Source: Cranoglanis bouderius
Lineage: Eukaryota; Chordata; Actinopteri; Siluriformes; Cranoglanididae
Assembly (NCBI GenBank): GCA_023630585.1
Contig: CM042543.1
Coordinates: 13,638,260 to 13,702,259 of the forward strand
Length of the DNA stretch: 64,000 bases
Direction: 5' to 3'
In this document: positions 12,238 through 24,538 of the stretch, piece after piece
Layout: every line of letters starts with the position of its first letter
How positions within the stretch are numbered: position 1 is the first letter of the stretch
Position numbers and translations under genes: made by a program
The notes under the pieces: generated by a model
The model's input: only the letters and a program-made list of their open reading frames with translations
Told to the model about the DNA's origin: nothing
The model's database searches: none

Positions 12238-13471
12238 TTTTTATACTGCAGCACTTTTGAAATCGTGAATCTAATTGGTCAGAAAGTGTTGATTCATTTG
12301 TTTTTTTTAATATTACATTTATATTCTATTATATTTATATTAATGCACTTGTTGTAATATGTTATTGTTTCTATAGTAACAACCCCTTCACTGGGACTTA
12401 TATTTTGGATACACATAATCAAAGTCAGATAGTAAACTGATTTTTTTTTTTTTTTTTTTTTTTAATGTGGTATTTAGCAAAGAAAATGTATAATCATTGA
12501 TATGAAGCTTTCTTTAAGGAGATGTTGATTTAATTTCTGGAAGGAGTCTCCAGTGCTTTGTAATGGTAAGATTCCCACCAAAGCAAAGTCTAAAGACCGA
12601 GGGCTTTTCGGTTCCTCTGTAACAAGCTGCATTTTATTATTATTATAATTATTATTATTATTATTACCTTCAAGAAAGGGAAAAAAAGACAGTCTGGTAA
12701 GGGAACAACAGTAAGTGATAACAGAAATTAACTTGGTTCGTGGATTTCCCACTAAATTACACTATAAGGCCAAGAGTATGTGGACACCTGGCCATCAGAC
12801 CCATAGGTGTTTTTTGAACATCCCATTCTAGATGTAGTCCCTCCTTTCTCTTATAATTATGCCCTCTTTTCTAGGAAGGCTTCCCACTAGATTTTGGAGT
12901 GTGGCTGTGGGAATTTGTGATCATTCAGCCACAAAAGCAAAGAGTGAGGTCAGACACTGATGTCGGTCGAGGAGGCCTGGCACACAGCCAGCTTATCAGT
13001 CCATCCTAAAGATGTTCATTGGGGTTGAGGTGGGGGCTCTGCGCAGGCCACTCAAGTTCTTCCACACCAACCCTGGCCAGCAACGGACCTTGCTTTGTGC
13101 ACAGGAGTAATGCTGGAACGTGTTTGGGCCCATTAGTTCCAGTGAAGGGAAATTGTAATGCTACAGTATACAAAGACATTCTAGATAATTGTGTGTTTCC
13201 AACTGGGAAGAACCACATATGGGTGTGATGGTCAGGTGTCCACAAACCTTTGGCCACAGTGTAAATGTCACCATTAATAGTTAATTAATATAATTAATAT
13301 AAAAGTGTAATTGTTGACAAATTGTTGTGTTATAAGAGGAATGAAACACTTGGGAATGTGCTGTTGTAGGAAAATAATACACTTCAGGGTGGCAATGGAA
13401 CAACAAATTAGACCGCTTGTCATTTATTATTTTCCTATAAAAGCTAGCCCCGTCATGTTTTATTCCTTACA
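12238..13471 (-). repeat. Interspersed foldback-type repeat, copy C, split by a Tc1-like insertion
   Basis: Reverse orientation relative to copies A and B. The body occupies 12238-12758, with the GCACTGGAGACTCCTTCCAG block in reverse near 12540. The head hairpin occupies about 13331-13471, with arms based on GGAATRAAACA. Between them lies a complete 502-bp Tc1-like copy at 12760-13261 with TA on both sides. Removing the insertion rejoins blocks that are contiguous in the 43.7-44.3 kb copy. The body also gained an internal poly-T run (12441-12463) and a TTA microsatellite (about 12634-12665). Confidence 0.65.
12760..13261 (-). mobile_element. Complete short Tc1-like element with terminal repeats and TA duplication
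   Basis: Terminal repeats are CACTATAAGGCCAAGAGTAT… at the left and …AAACCTTTGGCCACAGTG at the right, and both ends are flanked by TA (12758-12759 and 13262-13263). The interior is a relic of a transposase C-terminal half on the minus strand: the frame near 13006-13257 keeps LYTVALQFPFTGTNGPKHV and then, after a frame change, SPHLNPNEHL, equivalent to the SPDLNPIE block. It is non-autonomous and belongs to the same family as the copy at 2150-2636. It is inserted into the older foldback repeat. Confidence 0.88.
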
Positions 13472-14924
13472 GATTAATTCCTTTATGGATCATTAAAGCT
13501 CTTCAACAAAGTGGAATACTTCAAAGCAAAGACATAATGGCTTTGTTTTTTCACATTCATGTCTACAAATCTACAAAATCAATTTCTGAATAATTTAAAA
13601 CAGTATGTCATTAGTGATTTAGCATGTGATTTATAATGAGATTTAAACAGCACCACATCACAGAAAGAAAATGGGGGGGGCGGGGGGGGGGTTCATTTAA
13701 CCCTTTCAGAGTCAGGACACTTCCATTTGGAGTTAAAAACCAGTTCAGAGAACCAGCTGGGCCTGGGTGCTGGACAATGTGTGACCCCCACTGTCCTACC
13801 CAGAAAGCCCCTGGAGGATGCCTTTATCATAAACACATGTTACCTGCAGATCAGTGGCTCGCTCACCACCATATAATGAAGACAAATAGTGATTACTGAC
13901 GTGAGCTTTCTCCCTCTCTCCTAATCATATTAAAGCGTCTTGTGTTTGTAGAGAGATAAAGAGGCTTTTGCTGTGTTAAAAATGCATTAACGTTAAACCT
14001 GATAGGGTGTCCGATGTTTTTTTTCCCTTTGTCCTCTTTTTATTTTCAAAAGATTAGCTTAATCTTATAACATCATGGCTCAGTTATAAACATTGTTGAT
14101 GGAAAAGAGTGGTCTGGGCTGAAGCGCAGTATTTCTGCTTCCCATTAGAAGTCCATGTCTGTATTATTCCTTTTTTTACACTGGTAATATTTACAACAAC
14201 AATTAAGACCTGAAAGAGAGTATATTTAGTCAACATGTACGTGACTCCTTTGGTTTGAAGTTGAGTGGTATATTTCTCCATTCAGGAAAAGTCTGTGAAG
14301 TTTCAGATCATTCTCAATGTACAGTAATAATTAATCAAGGTAACAATAATTATGAAGATATTTCTCAATTCAACTTGGTTTCAGTAATTCTGATAAAGAT
14401 TGATGTTGGAGTGAAGTGGCTTCAAGTTTATAACAAGAGCCAAAAAAAAAGGCTTAAACTAAACATGCTGAATGCCTACATATAATGTTTACATATAGAT
14501 TTTTATAAAACCTTTTATGAAATACAAAATCAGAAGGCATGTAAAAATACACCAGTGAATCAGATGTCAAATCCAGTCTGATACTGGCCCAGCATTTCAG
14601 ACAAATATCAGTCCAACACTCAATTTTAGAGCAGTACAACCCAATATACAACAAAACTTTAGGCCTACAATGCCAATTACAAACACTTCGCAACAAATCT
14701 CAAATACAAATTCAAGACACAAAATCAATCCCATTAAAAGAGCCTTTTAATGCCTGGAGGGTTTAGAATCCATTTTAGGCACCAAGGAATATTTGAAAAT
14801 GATCATTCATCCGATAATCTTTTTCTTATATAAGTGCCATGTTTAAGATTTGTCCCAGTTAGTGGTGGAACAGTATAAACTGTACAACTCAATATCCTGG
14901 TTTTCATTCGTTCATCTTCACAAA
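13472..14924. other. Intronic stretch without recognised genes
   Basis: Contains a G-rich run (13671-13691) and otherwise unremarkable sequence. Short frames at 13636-13899 and 14255-14485 have no family features. Confidence 0.55.
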
Positions 14925-15180
14925 GCACTTGTTAGGGCCGCGGTGGATCTGGAGCCTATTCCAGTAATACCGGGCGTGATGTGAGAATACACCCAGTGTA
15001 TCACAAAGCAACATGCACACGCACAAAACATCACACTCATTAACACCTATGGGCAATTTAGCATAGCCAATCCAGCATGTTTTTGGGAGGCGGGAGGAAA
15101 CCAGAGAACCCAGAGGAAATCCATGCAGGCACAGGGAGAACATGCACAGAAACTCCACACAGACAGGAACCATGGAGCCT
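14925..15180 (-). repeat. Common teleost interspersed repeat (SINE-like), reverse copy
   Basis: Contains the recognisable block GGAGGAAACCAGAGAACCCA followed by AACATGCACAGAAACTCCACACAGAC. The opposite end reads TCTGGAGCCTATTCCAG. These blocks recur in many fish genomes and appear again in this window in the other orientation at about 59941-60235. Non-coding. Exact family unassigned. Confidence 0.65.
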
Positions 15181-15204
15181 GTAGCTGTGAGAAAACAAAT
15201 AGAG

Positions 15205-15846
15205 CACTGGGCCTCATCATGGACTTCAGTGCATCAAACATCAAAGAGGGTGACACTTCGAATGGACCACATGAACCACGTTTTCGTTTGCATCATGTGG
15301 ACGGCCGAGTGCGTGTTCGTCGCTTCCCTGGGGAAGAGATGGCTCCAGGATGCACTATGGGAAGAAGACAAGCTGGCGGAGGCAGTGTGATGCTCTGGGC
15401 AATGTTCTGCTGGGAAACCTTGGGTTCTGGCATTCATGTGGATGTTATTTTGACATGGACTGTAGCACCTGCCTAAACACTGTTGCAGATCAAGTACACC
15501 CCTTCATGGCAACGGTATTCCCTAATGGCAGTGGCCTCTTTTAGCAGGATAATGCGCCCTGACACACTGCAAAAAATGTTCAGGAATGGTTTGAGGAACA
15601 TGTTCAAGGTGTTGACTTGGCCTCCAAATTCCCCAGATCTCAATCTGATCGAGGATCTGTGGGATGTGCTGGACAAACAAGTCCGATCCATGGAGGCCCC
15701 ACCTTGCAACTTTCAGGCCTTAAAGGATCTGCTGCTAACTTCTTGGTGCCAGATACCAGATACTGAGTCTATGCCTCGATGGCTCAGAGCTGTTTTGGTG
15801 GGACAAGTGGGACCTAGGTGGTTTTAATGTTATGGCTGATCGGTGT
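15205..15846 (+). mobile_element. Tc1-like transposon, 5'-truncated, transposase broken
   Basis: The right end GGTTTTAATGTTATGGCTGA then TCGGTG is followed by TA, the terminal repeat and target site of a well-known fish Tc1-like family. The + strand decodes transposase blocks in several frames: GRRQAGGGSVMLWAMFCWET (about 15360-15420), then QDNA/RPDTLQK around 15545-15575, and VLTWPPNSPDLNLIEDLWDV near 15610-15670, which holds the last acidic catalytic residue. Frame changes and a stop (TAG near 15542) prevent translation as one protein. The left half is absent. Confidence 0.85.
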
Positions 15847-18800
15847 AATGACCGTAGGAATGCTGGTATACTCAACTTTTTTCTTTTTTTTAAAGATTAT
15901 TTTGTAAATTGGATTCTTCAATGATCAATGATGATTCCACTAGCATCTTTTTTTGACACCATTATTGATATACTGATATGCAAAAGCAAATTTAGTCTAG
16001 CCAAGCTGGTGTACTGAATCTTTCAAACATTCTGACCTGGATTAACCAAGGCTTTATTAGATACAGCTTTGAGCCACATGTAAGTGTTTTGTCAAACAGA
16101 CTGTCCATTCTGGTAATCTATGCTGTGTACTTTCTCTATCTTCACTCTGCTTAGGTGGTGAAATTATTGGTTGTAAATCAACATTTATTTTGCATTTTGC
16201 TCAAATCTCATGCATGTTTTGTGTGCTTAAAGTTACAAGGAAAGGGAGTGAAGCATTCAGTGCGCAGGCCTGTTCAAAAAACCAGCACCACAAGATCCAA
16301 ACCATAGACCAACACAAGACCACAGCAAATAGCAAGATTAGGGTGCGAGCACCACCCGCACGACCACCGCGTCACTATTCAATACCACTAATAAGGTGGC
16401 ACACACTGTCCGTGGCCCAGGATCAAGCCTAATCGTGTTTCAGAGCGACATACATTTTAATCAGGGTCAGGAAAAAGGAAATCTACATTTCACTCCTATC
16501 AGTCACACTCCAATAAAAATGCCATTACTGCAATAACAGGATATGGTTGGTATTGGTAGACTGAAGAAAACGCAAAAACAGCATTTAAACCCGACCACAG
16601 CTTCTGTCGAATGGTATATTTCGAGAGTCTGGTTTAACCGCCCTGTTCATGGGGAATTTTTTTGTTTAACTACATTTTTCCTGTTATGGAGTCTGGTTTT
16701 CTGCAATTGTCCTTGTAAATCTCAAGAAAGTGCTTAGATAAATGAGTGAGTTGTATAAAGGGTTCATAAAACAATTTCACATGAAAATGTCCCCAGTTAG
16801 AGTGACAGTGAGAGCTCTTTCATGACCATATTGGTCATTAAGGGTTTAACAAGTGAATTAAAAACACAGTTTTGCAACCACACCCTTAGAGAGAATACAT
16901 TTTTTCTAGCCATCTGGTAAAGTAGATACTGAACAACAGTCGCTGTTACGCTGACAGGCTGCTCTCTAATTGTGCTTTTTTCAAAATATTGAAAAAATGA
17001 AACTAAATGAAAGTATAAACAAAATGGACCTAGTCCTGAACTCTGATGGCCTGAAAAGGAAGGTGCTTGGGTTACAGTTTTCCAGAAATGCAAATTATTC
17101 TGGGAATAGTAAAGCATTATTAATTTGGTTTTTAAATACTAATACAGACAGAACCAGGAACAGATTCTAATAGGTGTGAGCTGACCTTCAGAGCCACTAT
17201 GGTGAAGGGAGGGCACTTTTCAATCTCAAATACTGAACACATACGACAAGCCTTGTTTCCTTTTTTCATGGACGACCTGTTTCTCTTGTTTAGAACAATT
17301 GGCCCAAGAGAAAGCCACATCCTGAGGGACAAATGCACAAGCACCTGCTGAGGTGGGGTGGGTGCCTTACGCTGGGGTGGGTGCCTTTCTGATCCCATAG
17401 ACCATTAGACTCCCGTCCCATTTCATTTGAGTACAGCGTTTTACCTAACAAAAATGGAGTCAGGCAGCACAATATGAGGGATGTTGGGATAACGTCAGAT
17501 TCTTTCAGGTTATGTATACTCTGCTGTCCCCAACAGCATTCAATGCAAATCCAGAGCTGCGAGATGAAAAGCAAATGGAACATATAGTTCTGCTCTCAAA
17601 AAATAAGGAACCAGCATATACTAGTGTCTGGTTTTTTTTTTTTCCAAGCAAATCAAATACCATTGTAATGCCAACCCTGAATGAAAAAAAAAAACTGGAT
17701 GAGGCACTCTGTGTTCTGCAAATATTTTTTCCCCTCCGCTAATTATATATTGCAGCCCGTGCAACATGACAACAGCAGAAAGCTGATCCCAGGTCCCCCA
17801 GCTCCAGCCAAGGCCTGTTTAAGGAGCTTCTGTCTTAGACTGCCAGTCTTTATCCTCTCAGCCTGCAGAGTGCTTCCATATGTGTGAAGCGCAAGCAGCG
17901 TTAGCTGAAACCATTCGCTCCAATCACATCCTCGCCCGGGCTGCCCTCAGTGCAACACCCGAAACGTACTCCATGTCCCGAACGCTCCCCTAAACCCTTC
18001 CATCTCACTCCAAACCGACTCGGACAGGCATCAGGCAGCCAGGAAGCTGAATCATTACCAAATTAGAAAACGAGGAGAGGCAAGTCACTCTGAGTGTTGC
18101 ACAGGAATTTTCTTTTGAACTGAGTGGTTATGACAGAGTCACAGTCATTTATGAGACTCAAAACAAAAAAGGGGCACACAGGGGCCACACAAGACAGCTG
18201 TGCTCTGCTTTTTCATAATACGAATTACTCTCAGCGCATATGATTAAAACAGAGAAACGTCTCCATTCCTGCATTTGTTTTTAGCCTAGTCCTTCAGATT
18301 AGATATGAATAGTAACCTACAATTATGCAGCGCAGAACCGGAACATGGGGGACACACTGTGAAACGCAGCACCATAACATCTAACGTGGTGCTCAAACAA
18401 AATAAGCATCTCGCTGTGCCTAAAAGCAAATCTAAAAATACTATAGCACAGCTGGTTGGCATTTATTTTCTAGGCCTTAGCAACAAAATTTCCTCGGAAA
18501 AGGTTTAAAAAATAATAATAATACGCAAATAGTAAAAAAGTCCGCAAAATATAGTAAATGTAAATAGCAAACACGCACCTCAGCACTTTTGAGACCGAGT
18601 AAGAGTAAAAACCAAACAAAATCTGAGGATAATCCTATTAAGCATTTTTTATCAAGATGATACTTAAGTGAAATTGATACTTAAGTGAAACGCTTCTAAA
18701 CGGTTTAATAAACCAAATAGTAGTAACTCATCTGCTTGTAAAAAAAAATAATAATTGCATAACAACCACCTGAGTAGTAAAACACAAAGCCACTTATAAG

Positions 18801-21184
18801 AATGCATAGCTTTTTTTTTATTGAGAAAAGGTTTCAAATAGAACCTCTTTATGAATCTAAGAACCGTCAACTAACCAGATACTCTTGAGGTATGAGAAAG
18901 TAGGACTTTTCATTAAGAAAATGTTTCAAGTAGAACCTCTTTATGAATCTACGAACTTTCCAAAGAACCCCTGAGGAACCAGTTTTTTTAAGTGTGTAGA
19001 GGTTTTTATTATTCAAAAAAAATCTTTATTTAAAAAAAAAAAAAAAAGCAGAATATCTTTATGGATCTGAGAGGAAGAAAACTCTTAAGGAACCCATTTA
19101 AAAGAGTACAGATCTTTATTGACAAAAGGCTTCAAGTAGAACATCATTAGTAATCTAATAATGAATCCCAATAAAGAGCGTAGGGCTTTCCAGTAAAAAA
19201 AATAAATAAATAAATAAATTATTAAAAAACTTTCAGGTGGAACCTCTTCATGAATGTAAGGACCCTTAATTTACCCCTAAAGAACACTTGAGGAACTTTT
19301 TTTTATAAGAATGTCAAGTTTACTCACATAACTGCAGAAAACTGAGTACTTTGACTCATTTAAGTTGTAACTTAATTTAGTTATGTAAACCAGCTTAATA
19401 AATGTTGCTTTTTCCTAATTTAATAGTGCAGTTGTGTATTTCTTACTAAAGGAGACACAGTCTCTTAGCACACACACCCGCCCACCCAACACACCCACCA
19501 ACCCACATACCCACACACTTGCGTTTTAGAGCATGTCTCCAGTTCCTAGAAAGCTTTGACCTAAAACACACTGGCTCACCAGTTTAAGTGGGAAAAGGTG
19601 CTATGGTTTTGACTGATAATTTGCCAGGGACCAAAAGGTCTTAAAAGCAAACCTGCACATGTGTACGATTTCCATTTAATACTGACCTTTATAATCATGC
19701 AGCACTCTGAAGGCAGAAACCACAAGGGCAGGAGCAGAAAGAAACGGCTGATGGTGGAAGTGTGCTTTGGGGATAATCTGACAGCTCAGTGACCATAGGG
19801 AGAGGGGGGTTGAGAGGAGATTTACTCGAAAAGATGACAGAAAACCACAGGGCCACAGAGCTGGCCAGAGAAACGTGCCTTCTTTCAGCATGGAGGAAGA
19901 CTCTCTATTCCCCCAGCCTCAGCATTATTACTGCAATTAGCCCGTGTCTTAAGGGGCTTATGATTATATTGCTCCTTTTCATCAGCGGAGGGCCTCAGCA
20001 GCAGCACTCCGAGGAGTAGCTTGTCATCAGAAAGTCTACAGAAGCATGTGTGCGGTGGTTAAAAGCCACGGTTTATCAAGAACACTTAGGAAAAATATGG
20101 CCGCGATTCTCGTAAGCTGCTTTTCTTCCAACCAAATCTCACACAAAATTCATAGGCATTCTTAGAGCAATTTTGCACCAAAAAAAAAATTATACATATA
20201 TATATATCTACAAACAGTAACTCTACCCATCATTCTAACTATAAACATTTGTAACCGTTCGGATAAATTGCCTCCTGCAAATTCCTACAAATTTCCAGCC
20301 GTGAGACCATGATGTTACCTCATGTCCTATCGATATGAACTTCAGACTTGATGTATGAGCAGACAGTAACTTACATAACCCAAGAATGAGTGGGGAAGAA
20401 AAATATGAATTATTTACTTGTTTATTAATGAAAATGACCGGTTTAGTTTGCCAAAGCAAAGAACAGTCGTTTCCAAAATAACATGAGAGACTTGTGTTAA
20501 AAGGCACCGGAGAGTGTGCGGTGAGGTCATTCAGCAGCTCAGCCAGACTGTCATTACCATCTCACCATGCTCAATCATAACCACACCATCTCAGAAGCTA
20601 TACACATTACATTACGCCTCTGACTACTTAACAAGTGTAGCCTTGCTCAAGACACTACTTTAGAATTTGTACTGTTTAAATTCTTTCTAGAATTGTAATA
20701 AAATGGAGTGGGGAAATTGGTTTAAAAAAAAAAAATCTGTTTAAAAACAAATCGATCTTGACACCAACAGCGTCGACTGGGATATCTCCGCCACCAAAAA
20801 GTCTACTCCTTCTTATTACTAATTTGTGTCAGAAATACCCTTAAAATATACTTTAAACATGAAGGAAGCTATTGAAGAAAAAGTATTTCATTTGACCTTG
20901 CTGTTCGGATCAATTCAAAAATCTAACCAGTTCATCTGCTGGTTACAATGATACTTCCATATAAATCCCACAAACATTCAACCACTCGGTCTTGAGATAT
21001 CGTGCTAACGAGAATCTCAGATGGACAAACAGACAACCTGAAAATATAATGCCTCCCTCAATCGTTTTAGATTTTGTGTCTGGGCTATTATTGTTTTATT
21101 CTTATTCGCCCACTGGACAAGTTCGATCAAGAACCAGAGGAAGAAAATAAACCCTATTTCCTAATGACTTTTTCATTTTGTATG
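15847..21184. other. Intronic stretch without recognised genes
   Basis: Short reading frames on both strands lack domains. Includes a degenerate repeated block at 18820-19310 (listed separately), an A-run at 19032-19047 and a C/A-rich patch near 19472-19519. A GC-richer stretch near 17900-18020 has no recognised content. Confidence 0.55.
18820..19310. repeat. Degenerate tandem repeat, about five units of about 100 bp
   Basis: Blocks resembling TTTCAAGTAGAACCTCTTTA followed by TGAATCTAAGAAC recur near 18831, 18925, 19050 (weak), 19128 and 19229, often followed by a variant of AGAACCCCTGAGGAAC. Units are diverged and separated by A-rich spacers. Non-coding minisatellite-like array. Confidence 0.65.
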
Positions 21185-21186
21185 TA

Positions 21187-21702
21187 CAGTACTGTACTGG
21201 ACAAGTGTTGGCACATGCAAAGAAATGCTGCAGAGCAAAGATAACTTCAAAAATAATGACACTGAATGTTTCTACATTGATATAATACTATAAAGAGCAG
21301 CGAACAGTAATAAATGAAACAAAGTCAGTATTTGGTGTGGTGACGTTTTGCTTTAAAAAAAATATATATAGTAGTCTCTGGTACAATTTGTGCAGTTTTA
21401 TAAGGAAATGAGCTGGTAAGTTTTATTAAGCATCTTGCAGAATCAGCCACAGTTCTTCTGGAGACTTTGACTTTCGCACTTGCTTCTTATTTTTGCAGCA
21501 AAACCCAGCAGCCTTCATTGTGTTTTTTGTCTGAAAAGTGTCTCTTACGTAATATGCTGCTTTCTTCACTGACATACAAACATTGTTCTGAAACATTTAA
21601 TTTTGTGCTAGAAAACTAATGTTTGGGAATCTAAAATGTTTTTGTACTGACTCGATACTGTAGTCATAAAATAAAAATCTATAACAAAGTTTATACTTAA
21701 AA

Positions 21703-21776
<74 letters not shown>

Positions 21777-21807
21777 TAGGGTAAAATAAGACTTTTGCAC
21801 AGTACTG
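21187..21807. mobile_element. Non-autonomous TA-target DNA transposon
   Basis: Ends are CAGTACTGTACTGGACAAGT at the left and GACTTTTGCACAGTACTG at the right. Both are flanked by TA (21185-21186 and 21808-21809), which fits Tc1/mariner-type integration. Only about the last 9 bp match closely, so the terminal repeats are short or decayed. The 621-bp body has no coding capacity and gained a (TA)n tract near its right end (21710-21772). Confidence 0.65.
21710..21772. repeat. (TA)n microsatellite
   Basis: Perfect alternating TA following a 13-base A run, inside the element at 21187-21807. Confidence 0.97.
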
Positions 21808-22369
21808 TATGTTTAAACGTGAGGCACTACACACATCGGCCAAAGCGTACTCTGAATGATGATGGAATGATTTCAGTCAGAGTCAGAGGCGGATTCATTG
21901 CATGCACAAAGGACACTATCTTTACACAATATGGAAACACTGACAAAACCAAGCAAAATAAGTTACAGTGCAAAGCAGTAATATACCTCTCCTTCTCGCA
22001 CAACATGCCCTCACACAGCAGTTAAATGCACCAGGAGAAAAAACAAAAACATTAGCGAGACTTAAATAATATTTTTCACTTACGATGCGAGGACACCATA
22101 GGTCATAGCCAATGATCGCAAAAATAAAGTGCTACGTCAAAACCTTTTATCAGGAGAGGATAGGTACTTTCAACATGGTTTCAACATATCTTAAGAAAGG
22201 AAATCCCAAGCAATACTTTTACTTACGATGTAAGGACACCTTAGATGAAATACTCACCAATGACTTGCTAACTTTTTGGCAAGGTCGCAAACACAATGTG
22301 CTACCTCACTAGCTAACTAGCTAACGATTAACTAACTAATCATCTCGTCATGCGTTATTACATTACATT

Positions 22370-22690
22370 TGCGACCACTTTTTAGCGCAGTCAATTAGAT
22401 TTCCAGGTAACCAAACCATGACACTGCGAAGCACACTGGAGATTTTATTTGCCTGGTGGGCTAGCTCATTAATGTATTATTTGTCCACTCCTGCATTTCA
22501 GGATATTTCTTATATAGTACAAAAATAATTGTGTTAGGAAAACAATAGGCAAGTTGTAGTGCTGCTGAGAAGCATTACTACACAAGCTCAAATATATATA
22601 GCCCAAAAATAAATTTCATAAGTTCTTGATTTCTATACAGTATAAAAACAAGACAAATCTATTTGTCCGACTCAAACCCCTATACTTTTG
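22370..22690 (+). repeat. Diverged segmental repeat, first copy
   Basis: Shares an ordered set of blocks with 23930-24215: ATTACATT…, TTTGCCTGGTGGGCTAGCTC versus CTTGCCTGCTGGACTATCTA, a shared GTCCAC near 22483 and 24029, ACAAAAATAATTGTG versus GCAAAAATAATTGTG, TTCTTGATTTCTAT, and CCCCTATAC. Non-coding. Confidence 0.6.
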
Positions 22691-23852
22691 TAGTTGTACT
22701 TGTGTGTTAAATGTTAAATTGATCCAAAGTCACTAATAAGGAGACATTGTTCACTAAGGAGGTCACTAAGGAGCTGGATCCTTCCGACCACATGCCTTGT
22801 GTAGTCGCTGCTGCAGACTTGGGGATAAATATTACCAGACTCAATTCATTAGGAGCTGTATACATTACCCCTCCTTTGAAATTCTAACTCGGAGTAATCA
22901 TGCAAGGCTCAGGCTCGGGCTCTTCACTCCAGCTTCTGTGTCTCAGACTCGGAGCACATGATCAAGGCATTTATATTGACAGCAATTATTATCATAGCAT
23001 TGCTCAAATAAATATGCTTCCCAATATAAAGCATACAGAACTCAGACAATGGTTCAGTTAGGGCTCATAATGGTGTGAGGTTTGACAAATACTGACATGT
23101 TGATATCTTTGGCCTGAACCATTACTGCAGATAACACAAGATAAAATATGCATTCATCTGTATGTAAATATATCGACTTCACAGTGCAGTCACTTGGTGT
23201 GGAATCTCTGGCCATAACACGTGGGTGAAAAATGACTGACTGACAGCGCAGAGCATTAAGATCAGTCCATCACCGTGTGAGTGACGTCTGGGCACACTCT
23301 GTGTACAGTGCGTCAGAGGAACATTTCCGTACTTTCTTTCTTTAAGACAGATTCCAGATTGCTGTCTGCCGGTGAAGGCTGCACTGGTCTGGCAATACGG
23401 ACTCCGGAAAATCAAGGTTACATTAAACACTGTCATATCACTGTCAATGCCATTGTAATTTTTCCTATATTTGAAAGACTCGGTTACAGATGAGTGCAAA
23501 AGCCCCCCCCCGCAAAGGTGGCAAATGAAACGTGGGTGTGTATCCTACAACCACGCAAAGCAGAATCACCAGAAAAATTCTTTGTGAAATAACCGAAGGC
23601 AAGAAGTCAAAAGTTGTGTCATGACCCTTTCAATCTCCAGAGCTGATCTGTAGAAGGCAGTGGACAACATCTGGCTGAGTTTTAACAGATATGTGAAGAA
23701 TTATGTGCAAAAACGTGCCATTCAGAATGTTGTGGAAAAGAATTTTTTTTGCTACATGTGAAAATGAAATGAACCGAACACATTAAACACAATTCTTGCT
23801 ATAAAAATTGTTCATGTGCTCAGGTAAAGCTATTTATATATTTTTTTCAATT

Positions 23853-23856
<4 letters not shown>

Positions 23857-23904
<48 letters not shown>
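23857..23904. repeat. Poly(A) tract, 48 bases
   Basis: Uninterrupted A run on the + strand. It could be an expanded retroposon tail, but no retroposon body was identified beside it. Confidence 0.97.
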
Positions 23905-23908
<4 letters not shown>

Positions 23909-23929
23909 AATCACAGTCATATTCAATCA

Positions 23930-24215
23930 ATCGTAATAAAAAAAAAACATTTCTAGCATGCCATAGGTTATCACATTACATTGGAGTTTTTCTTGCCTGC
24001 TGGACTATCTAATAAATTTATCATTAGTCCACGCTGGTATTTCAGTATAATTATTATACAATGCAAAAATAATTGTGCGAGTGTGAAACACTGACTGAAA
24101 TTCATTTAAAAAATTAATAATAATTTCTTGATTTCTATGCAAAAAAAAAAAAAAAAAAAAAAAAAAAAGCAGGGCCAAATCTGACTGAATCCCCTATACT
24201 CCTGTACACAGTCAT
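23930..24215 (+). repeat. Diverged segmental repeat, second copy
   Basis: Partner of 22370-22690, with a 28-base A run inserted at 24141-24168. In addition, 23701-23775 and 24218-24295 are related direct repeats (ATTATGTGCAAA… and TTTTTGCTACATGTGA). Confidence 0.6.
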
Positions 24216-24316
24216 GAATTATGTGCAAAGATTTGCCACTTAGAAGACTGAGGAAATGACTATTTTTGCTACATGTGATAATAAAAGGAATGTAAATCAC
24301 TACATACAGTCGTTGG

Positions 24317-24538
<222 letters not shown>

